DNA of 64,000 nucleotides from Agarophyton chilense (Eukaryota; Rhodophyta; Florideophyceae; Gracilariales; Gracilariaceae), in the NCBI GenBank assembly GCA_030374765.1, contig JARGXX010000100.1, positions 372,001-436,000 on the forward strand. Direction: 5' to 3'. Positions within the stretch are counted from its first letter, which is position 1, and the number at the start of each line of letters is the position of its first letter. The translations under genes were made by a program, and so were the position numbers. The notes beneath the pieces were generated by a model. That model made no database searches. It saw only the letters and a program-made list of their open reading frames with translations, and was not told the DNA's origin. Shown piece by piece: positions 1 to 7,308 of this stretch.

Positions 1-712
1 TATTTTCAGTAATGAAAACTATATTATTAGTAGTCATTTCATTGTCATCACTACATGGAGCTCTCTTAAATATCCGTTTTCTCGCTCCTATCCGGGAATT
101 ACTTTTTGTTATCGATCCTGTGTATCCGCTTGCCGCGAGCAGCGGCTTTCTTGGTGATTTCTCAAATAGTGAATTTGCAAGAATGACTTATTGCACAATT
201 CGCACGGAAACCTGCACCTGTTCGGATCATGTATCTTCATATGAGCTCTCAATTATTGCCTTTCCGTGAATGTTGACTAGTTTCGAGAGTACAGCGAGTC
301 ACACTACACAAACACAGAAAGGGCAAACCTCTTGCACTAATTCTTCTCCATGCATGAGGTTACCGCTGCCATGCAAACTTTCTACTCTCCTAGTGTTGCT
401 GGTTCCAAATAGGATACGCTCCTTTGTATATCCTAGCCAGCTGATATGGTCACTCTTTGGCCGCATGCTCTACCACAGTTTCGTTTATAATTAAAGAAGC
501 GCATGGGAATGCTCGTTCTTCCCGAAATACGCAATAAACTTCTGTTTTTGCGTTAATTTTACTTGGTTCTGGATGCACAGTTCGCTCCAGAATATGTTTT
601 CGTTTTGCTTCTTGAGCCATTAAGTTTAACTTTTGTCTATTTGATTGTTCAACTCCAAATCACTAATTACTAGTATCTTAGTTTTTTTTCTTTATCGGCA
701 TTTGAACACCAA
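1..712. other. No recognisable gene
   Basis: Two short overlapping plus-strand ORFs occur here but neither has recognisable domains, a signal peptide or similarity to other parts of the window. I see no RNA gene or repeat. The stretch probably holds the 3' flank of the minus-strand zinc-finger gene that ends at 713. Confidence 0.5.
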
Positions 713-1555
713 CTACTCTAATTGCCTGTTCAGCTGTACACCATGCTCTTTCAAGTAGTGTCGTGCAAGCGTGTGCACCATAGAATACTTCTTATTGCAT
801 ATAGTGCACTCAAAAGTTGGTCTCGTACCTCTCGTATCCACTTCTCGATGTATCCCAGCATGAGAAGTGAGCTGCGATCTGAAACGAGTAGTGAATTGAC
901 ACCTTGGTTGCGGGCACCTGTACTCTCTACTAGAACACGTGCTTATATGGTCAGCAAGTAGGGTCGTCGGCAGCACTTCCCGACAGTTTGTGCAGCTAGC
1001 GTACGATATAATACCAAGAGAAGAACAGTCTAATCTTGCGCTTCGCCTAGCTCTGCCTCTTGATTGCGTATTCGCATGAGAACTAGAGCTGCCCTCACTG
1101 TGCTGATGAGACGAAACGGATCTGGGATCCGAGAAGCTCTGCAGATGAGTCGAACCTTTGCTGTGGCTGCCAGTAGATGAACTTGAATGTGCGGCAGGAA
1201 CTTGCTCAGACCTTTGATGTTCCAGCGTTAAGCTATCGTTTCTGGAATGTGGGCCTCCAAGATTCCGAGGACTTCGCATCTGTTCATTAAGATTTTGCTG
1301 GAGCTCAAACTGTGAACGATGTTGAACTACACTTGAAGAGAGCCTTGGGGGACTAATCGTCTCTCGGAGCCGGTTGGTACCATGGTTGCGGCTCCGTGCG
1401 ATCACATGGTTCGCTGAAGGAAGACGATCAGAAGACCTTAGGGATGATGAAGATCCACCTAGTCTAGATGTAACCGAGGTTTGTCGACGTGAGCTATGAG
1501 CAGTCTTCTTACGATCTCCGTGTTGCTTGTTATTGTTCGGATTGTTCGGATCCAT
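713..1555 (-). CDS. C2H2 zinc-finger protein with Ser/Arg-rich N-terminus
   Basis: Predicted nucleic-acid-binding nuclear protein of 280 residues. The N-terminal two thirds is low-complexity and rich in Ser, Arg, His and Gln, probably disordered. The C-terminal third has three putative zinc modules: CX2CX11HX3C near residues 185-205, CX4CX12HX3H near 213-238, and a classical CX2CX12HX4H near 248-272. The last two fit C2H2 fingers, and the first is an atypical CCHC-like module. I chose the ATG at 1555; the frame stays open about 60 bases further upstream but without an ATG. A TATA-like box lies 128 bases upstream. No retroelement domain is present, so I take it as a host gene, though zinc-finger ORFs also occur in transposons. 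The target is unknown. Confidence 0.6.
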   Translation of the reverse strand: MDPNNPNNNKQHGDRKKTAHSSRRQTSVTSRLGGSSSSLRSSDRLPSANHVIARSRNHGTNRLRETISPPRLSSSVVQHRSQFELQQNLNEQMRSPRNLGGPHSRNDSLTLEHQRSEQVPAAHSSSSTGSHSKGSTHLQSFSDPRSVSSHQHSEGSSSSHANTQSRGRARRSARLDCSSLGIISYASCTNCREVLPTTLLADHISTCSSREYRCPQPRCQFTTRFRSQLTSHAGIHREVDTRGTRPTFECTICNKKYSMVHTLARHYLKEHGVQLNRQLE

Positions 1556-1682
1556 CTGTGAATTTGCCTTTTTTTCAAACACCGGCAAAATTCGTAGTCG
1601 CTTGAAAACTCTGTTCACACGAATTTTCTTTCTGTATGTGCGTGTGTGAGCATTGATTCTGGGAGGTATTACAATTTAGTAT

Positions 1683-1690
1683 CTTATATA
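1683..1690 (-). promoter_or_regulatory. TATA box of zinc-finger gene
   Basis: On the minus strand the bases read TATATAAG, followed by an A/T-rich stretch. It lies 128 bases before the chosen ATG at 1555, which would place a transcription start near 1655. Its position and sequence suit a TATA box, but no other core element is evident. Confidence 0.45.
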
Positions 1691-3099
1691 AAAATAGTCA
1701 AACGACGATTACAATTTGAATAACTAAAGAGCGTGTGAAACTCTGAATCAAATTATGAAAACCCTTTTCCCATGTTTAGTTTTGTGAAACATTTTACTTA
1801 AGCCATTGTCACTGTTTTCTGTTTGCAGATATGAGAAAAAAGTACCGAACAGATTTAAAATAGATGACTTGAGAAACAACGCATCCTAAAAAGAAGAACT
1901 CAGTCTTGAGTGCTGGGTCGTACATATTGTCAGAAAACAAAAAATATGTTGTTTTTATGATTTTAATTTTTTCATAGCAATCGAAATTGCACAGAAGAGG
2001 TTCAATAATAAAATTATTGTTTCTGTTGAAAAGGCCAGAACCCGTGACTAGAGTTTCTTCATCATTTATCAGACCCACCTTCCTCTTTGTTTTCTCTTTT
2101 CGTGATAAATTCATTGCAAAACTTTAATTCGTATAACATCAAACAACAATCTGTGTTTCGTATTTCAGACGTGCTAATGTTTCAAACGTGTTATGTTAGT
2201 GCAAGAGAATTTTGAAATCCTTCAACCAAAAACCAGAACATCTGAATTATATGTTGGAAGGTCTAAATAGACTAGACCACCCTGCTGCAATTCAAGAGCA
2301 AGTACTGATAGGTCAATCGTTTTAACATTATAGACCGCATTTCTCACGCAGTAGCGGTTAAATAAATATTTTCGAATCTAACTGCACTATTTTTGTGTTA
2401 ACAATAAATAAAAACCTGGGCTGCGAGGCCTACTTCTAGTGCACGTACAGTTGTGATTTTTTCTGATACGTGTACCATCTCTGTAGCTCAACGAGGAATG
2501 GAAAGTGGTGTGCAAAAAGTGTACCGTAAGATGTAAAAGAATTGGCAGTCCCGGAGGTTCTCGCTCCCTTGGTTCTCTCCCTTTTTTATCTATCTTTCTT
2601 CTCTCTCTCTGCTTACATAGACTACGGTCCACTGGTTCTTATCGGTTCGCTATTCTCCGCGATCCTTCCGAGATCCTTCCGCGATTGTCCTCTGCGTGCT
2701 GGTGACAATAAAAAAAAACAGACTTTAGAATACAGTTGTGGTATCGAGTAGGCACTTTCAAATGTAAACTAAGGAACAGTCAGATGTATGATTGAACATT
2801 GTCTCCCTCTCTCGCGCTTTCCAGCACTTTGGATTGCACTTCCAGTGCTTATTGTTTATCCACCGAATAGTAGTAATTCCTAATCATTTCCTTCAATGCA
2901 ATGACGACCCTTCGGTCTTTATCTCTCTTTGTTCGCATTTTTTGTCAGCATTGCTCTTACTCTTGCTCATGATGTTATTTTTGACAGATTCTTACAACAG
3001 CACAGTAGCCTGCCCGAGAGCGTATGTTTGTGCACCGAGACAGGTTTGGGGTGTCAGTACTTCTGAAAAAGCTTTTGGTTCAGATTTGAAGGAACGTAG
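1691..3099. other. A/T-rich intergenic stretch, no gene seen
   Basis: Several short ORFs on both strands lack recognisable domains. A pyrimidine-rich tract lies near 2575-2615. I found no RNA gene and no repeat shared with the rest of the window until the LTR relic starting at 3100. Confidence 0.45.
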
Positions 3100-3338
3100 T
3101 AACGATTGAGCGGGATAACAGCTGTAGCGACGATTCTAAGACACCTGAGGTGCGTATGAGATGCGATGCCCAGTCACATAACCTGCTAAGACATCTGCTT
3201 GTGTTTATGTAGACCATACTAAATTCTTATGTAAATTCTAGAACTGCAAAAGCAAGTCTGAGCAGACGTCAGAGCACGCGAGGGCTGACGTGCGCACTGC
3301 ATGGCATCATGTAACTAATTGTCCACATACATATCAAT
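3100..3338 (-). repeat. 3' LTR of a decayed copia element
   Basis: On the minus strand this follows a polypurine tract (GAAAGGAG at 3339-3346) and begins ATTGATA. It resembles the 3' LTR of element 2 at 46657-46891 over its length, with shared blocks such as GTGCTCTGACG and TCTACATAAACA, and ends GCTCAATCGTTA where the other ends GCTCAATACTTA. It is about 239 bases. No partner 5' LTR is present here, so this is a truncated copy. Confidence 0.7.
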
Positions 3339-3349
3339 CTCCTTTCGTG

Positions 3350-3660
3350 CTAGCCGAAGTGCTTTTCGGACCTCATTGTCTCAGCTGCGGCCTTGAAGTC
3401 AATGCTCAGTCGGCTATAATACAGAGTGAGCTGCAGCTCTTAGGTGAGGCAGCTGTTCTTCTTGGTGAGGGGGTCAGCGAGGTTCACAGAACCAGGGATC
3501 CACGATATGGACTCCACACTACCAGTCAAGAATTCGAAGTGTGTGCTGCTACCGTCGCCCCTTAACGACTTTTTCACATAATTCTTCTGCGTCGACATGG
3601 ACGTGAATACGTCCTTCGAATCGACTAGAAGGCGGAGCTTCACGTCCACATTAAGCAGCT
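3350..3660 (-). pseudogene. copia RNase H C-terminal fragment
   Basis: Minus-strand translation gives the end of a Ty1/copia RNase H domain, including LRLLVDSKDVFTS, SISWIPGSVNLADPLTKK and a C-terminal tail ending SEKHFG. These match elements 2 and 4 closely. One in-frame TAA falls after NSCLT, and the natural TAG stop at 3350-3352 lies just before the polypurine tract and LTR. Reverse transcriptase and everything upstream are absent, so this is a 3' remnant. Confidence 0.8.
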
Positions 3661-4930
3661 CAGTTTAGGCATTGCGCACTTTCTTCCCCTCATAAATTCC
3701 TTTACCTGGGTAAGAGTTAGAATCAAGCAAAAACAAAGACATAGGAGCACAAGAGCCAACCTCGTTGCAACCACCAACAGCTATAACGAAGAAAACGTAT
3801 CAGAATGACTTACCCTTTTAACGCTTACTACAAATAGATGTCGTCCAGTACATAGAAACAATGTTTTTCAGCATGATGTCTGTGGCAAACGTCATCAATA
3901 GATCTCAAAAAGGTAAAGTAAAGTCAAACGCGGCATATCTTCGTCATATTATTTGCTAGGAATTGGAAGTTTTTCTGCGGCCCGCGACCTCCTCAAACTA
4001 AAAAGGAAAGATAACATAAATATATTAAGACCCTGATGAAACCTGTTCTGTGTCTTCGATTTGGACTTTTGCTTCTACTCCGTACTGTTGTACAAAGCAT
4101 AGACGGTCCGAATCTGGTTTTGGCTAATTGTTCGAGTCGAAAAGTTTATGTCACGACAGGACAATGAGATGATGCGACGAAAATTCCATAAATCAGCTGA
4201 CGGTAAGCGTGTTCGTGGTCTAAGAGGACCGCAGAATGCTCGGACATCCTATTCTGCTGTTCTTCTGACGGACAAATGTTTTGCAGGATAATACATATTT
4301 AATCCTCTTCGATAGCCGTTGACGCGTGTTTTTCATTCGTTTAGCGCGCTGAAACTAACCTTTTATTTGTAACAGTCATGGTACAAGCAAATGCGCTGTC
4401 ATCCAACAAAAGAAACCCATTTAAAGCCATTTTGTTAGAATTAGAGACTATTAGAAACAGGAAATGCCAGAAAGTTTAGAATCGTGCCACGGTTCAGTTA
4501 ATTTAGTATCGGCGTGAATTTATTCTCCGCGAAAGTTTCAAACGAAGAGATTTACCAGTTCAAACCATTGCGTGGCCCCGTTAAAAAACGCATTTTGTAC
4601 TTTGGTCTCTTCTGATAGATAACATGGCAATCTCACGCCATCGGCGAAGCCAAACACGCTGTGGAAATATTTTGCGGACGGCGATGGCCATTTTTTGCGC
4701 GGCAGTTGTATGAGATTTGACTACATGACGCTGTACAATACACTCGTTTCGAAGTTTAACCATTCGCTAAAAGTATATGAAACGACACCAAAGATAGGGC
4801 ACAGAGAATTAATTGCGTCACTTGCACGAAGATACAAAAGTACCATGCCTAGCACGACTAAGGGTGAGAGAATTGGTCTTTCTCAATGTCTGCTGTTCTG
4901 TTCTCTGTAGGAGAAGGTTGGAAAGAAGGT
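3661..4930. other. No recognisable gene
   Basis: Only short ORFs without domain similarity occur on both strands. No RNA gene or clear repeat was seen. The stretch separates two copia relics and may contain unrecognised element sequence. Confidence 0.4.
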
Positions 4931-5368
4931 TTAGAGAATGTATTTGAAATGAGGGAGAAACGTTGAAATCAGATCTGGTTTAGTAATATTCCCTTTGAGA
5001 AATCCATAACTTTTGGAGGTTTTATAAAAAACCCTCCGAGACAGATTTTTCTTACTCTGAATGTATGATCGTGTTAGATCATAACTCCAAACTTTGTAGT
5101 TGAAAAACGTAGCAGCTGAAATGATAAGACGAATGGTACTGTGTCTTTTATCGGAAACGTTGTGAAAAAAGTAGTTTTGTTCTTTGTCAGAAATTTCTTG
5201 AGAAACCAGTGTGGATTTGTAAACTTCTTCTACTGTTCCAGGGTTTTCGATAGCTAAAATAAATCTTGGTCCGATTACGTTTGCATCTGCTGTTACTTCA
5301 CGCCTTGAGACAATCCTCCAAGTACCTAGTTTGATTAGTCCTTGTAGTTCTTTCTCTTTCGCTTTCAA
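4931..5368 (-). pseudogene. Conventional copia reverse transcriptase fragment
   Basis: A 145-residue minus-strand ORF matches the N-terminal part of a Ty1/copia reverse transcriptase (RVT_2). It has a KEKELQGLIKLGTW start, a VIGPRFILAIENPGTVEE segment and VWSYDLTRSYIQS, the counterpart of the usual DVxxAYLQ motif. The catalytic VDD block and RNase H are absent, so the element is cut off at the 3' side. The wording resembles fungal-type copia elements and differs clearly from elements 1-5. It belongs with the integrase and protease fragments just upstream on the same strand. Confidence 0.75.
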
Positions 5369-5419
5369 GATTTAGAGGGTGTATCCACGTGGATCACGGG
5401 GATTCAATTTTTCTGTAGT

Positions 5420-5934
5420 TTATGACATTACTTCCGTTTCTTGAGATTTTTCTTCTTTATACTCGTCCAAATTGTTCAAAACGTAATTAAAAAAAATGTT
5501 TTGAAAACCATGAAGCATGAGGTTTGAGTCTTGAAAACTTAAGATATCTGGAGAATTTTGGTGAAATGGCTTGGCTTGTGTGATGCTATACTGACCTTTT
5601 TCACCATCTTTCTTTTTCAATAAAATTTCTTTTCCATTTATCTTAGTCAGATAGAAAGAAGTCCTGTCCAACGAGGAATTTTTTTTTCTCGATAAAATAA
5701 AACTTGTCGACCTGGAATAAAATCGTGATGAACGGCTTCTGGGAGTCGTGATTCGAGAGCTCGCTTGAGTCTGATCTCATTTAAAATGATTTTAATGTCG
5801 GACCAAGCGGTAAGAAGGGCTTGCATTAGATCTTTTTGATCTGGCAAGTTGGTATGAGTACCAGGCGATCGGGGTAGTATTCCAAAGACAAGTAGTGATG
5901 GAACTTGTCGCTCAGGTTTCACTGTGTCGTTCAT
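5420..5934 (-). pseudogene. copia integrase C-terminal fragment (frameshifted)
   Basis: Two overlapping minus-strand reading frames (5647-5934 and 5420-5671) continue one another. The first has MNDTVKPERQVPSLLVFGIL followed by an Arg/Leu-rich helix, the typical region after the catalytic Glu of fungal-type copia integrases. The second gives a basic linker towards reverse transcriptase. A frameshift near 5650-5670 separates them, with T runs (A runs on the coding strand) at the join. The fragment is part of the same relic as 4931-5368 and 6160-6351. Confidence 0.7.
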
Positions 5935-6159
5935 GGATTTGACAGCAGTTGTCAGAATGAGCTTCTTATCTAAAACATTGGCGTCGATATTTACCGTTTC
6001 ATAAACTTGTCGTAGTAGATCATGATAGAGTTCAACAGCAGCAATAGATTTATTACTTCCAACTTTTCAAAGAATAAATTCAATACCAAATTCATTCATT
6101 ATTTCTTTCCATCTGGGGGAGGTGAATGCTGAGCCTTGAGCGCAATGAATAGAATCAGG

Positions 6160-6351
6160 TTATCCCTTATACATAGCAGCCCAACATTCAAAGGAAGTAT
6201 TCCAAATGTTTCTTATAGAGTTGCCATCAAGAAAACGGGCTGCTCCGAAATGAGTATACAAGTCAATCACATGCAGAACGGCTTCCCTTCTTACAAAAAA
6301 TAGATCCATTTTGAGGACTCCATTGGAAACTACTCTTTGTGGAAAGAGCAC
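6160..6351 (-). pseudogene. copia integrase core fragment
   Basis: The 63-residue minus-strand ORF carries EAVLHVIDLYTHFGAARFLD, corresponding to the second half of the first catalytic strand region of the integrase core, then a Trp/Tyr-rich block. The first catalytic Asp would sit in KMDLFF. The downstream catalytic Asp and Glu region (5935-6160) is broken by stops. It is part of the old conventional copia relic. Confidence 0.65.
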
Positions 6352-6654
6352 TCTGAATCATTGTCGCTTTGGAGTAAATCTTTGGCCTGTTTGACAGCCC
6401 TTCGATATATCTTTCAAAAGAGTCAATGTTTGAGAATTCGGGTGTTGCGGTGCAGCATATTTCAAAACATTGAACAACTTATTCACTTAAGGGTGATAGA
6501 GGGGGAGTTGCAATTTTCTGAGTTTTTCCTTGTTGAGGTTTGTTGCATGTTTATTCCATACGACGCAGATTTGTCCAAGTTTTCGGCTTAGGACCATTAT
6601 CTATCCGTTTTTGCGAAGGAAAACGTTTGAAACATCATCATCATCATAAAGTTT

Positions 6655-6760
6655 CTCTCTATCTAAGAAGTCAAGACCTAGTAGAGGAGGAATGTTGCAT
6701 TAAATGATGTTAAAGTTGAGTTGGAAAACTTTACCATCCGGGGGAAATATTCTCATCGGT
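6655..6760 (-). pseudogene. copia aspartic protease fragment
   Basis: The minus strand encodes NIPPLLGLDFLDRE, matching the C-terminal flap-to-ILG region of retroviral-type proteases (usual form LIGLDxLD). A stop codon immediately precedes it. About 150 bases upstream a further segment resembles the domain's N-terminal half but is degenerate. Order on the strand (protease, integrase, reverse transcriptase) is that of Ty1/copia. Confidence 0.5.
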
Positions 6761-7009
6761 ACCTGTGCTATACTCTGATAAGTAAAATTCTAAAGTCGAA
6801 ATCAGATTCTTGACGGTTTGGTATTCGTTTTAAAATTGTGCTGTAAGCGATAAGCGTTGGCTTGCCCACTTTCGATGATATATGTTTGTGCACTGGTTTC
6901 CAAGCATCCACCGTTGCATACGGTTGTTGTTTTGACATCGGCATCGGCGCTCGTCATTTCAAAATATTTAAAGTTGTGGTAGAATGAAGTCCTCAATTTC
7001 TGGGATGAG

Positions 7010-7296
7010 TATTGATGATGTTTGACCAACACGGATATTCTGAGTCATAAGATTTGAATGGTTGTGACTTTGCCAGATTCATATCACGTGAATGGTTGCC
7101 ATGCAGTTTGTATTTTATATGTTGTTTGTAATGTATGTGCTTTTGTCTAACCTCAGCTTTGAGGACTATATAAGTCTACTCTGTAGGTAGCTGCTTGTAA
7201 ATTGAAGGAACGACTTGCGCCTGAGTTACATTGACTTTCTGTGTCCAGCCTCAGTTCTTTGAAGTCTCTCCTGTGTGTCACACTAACCATTGTTAA
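7010..7296 (+). repeat. Element 1 left (5') LTR
   Basis: 287 bases beginning TATTGATGATG and ending TTGTTAA, repeated at 11806-12092 with one mismatch. A TATA-like ACTATATAAG lies at about 7168-7177 and should drive transcription. Ends were set by where the copies stop matching, by the polypurine tract before the right copy, and by comparison with element 3; they may be off by a base. Confidence 0.88.
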
Positions 7297-7308
7297 TTAT
7301 GGGCCCAG
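7297..7308 (+). promoter_or_regulatory. Primer-binding site overlapping gag start codon
   Basis: TTATGGGCCCAG directly follows the LTR. It is the reverse complement of the anticodon arm and loop of eukaryotic initiator tRNA-Met (CUGGGCCCAUAA), as in the half-tRNA priming known for Drosophila copia and yeast Ty5. The ATG inside it is the gag start at 7299. Confidence 0.8.
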
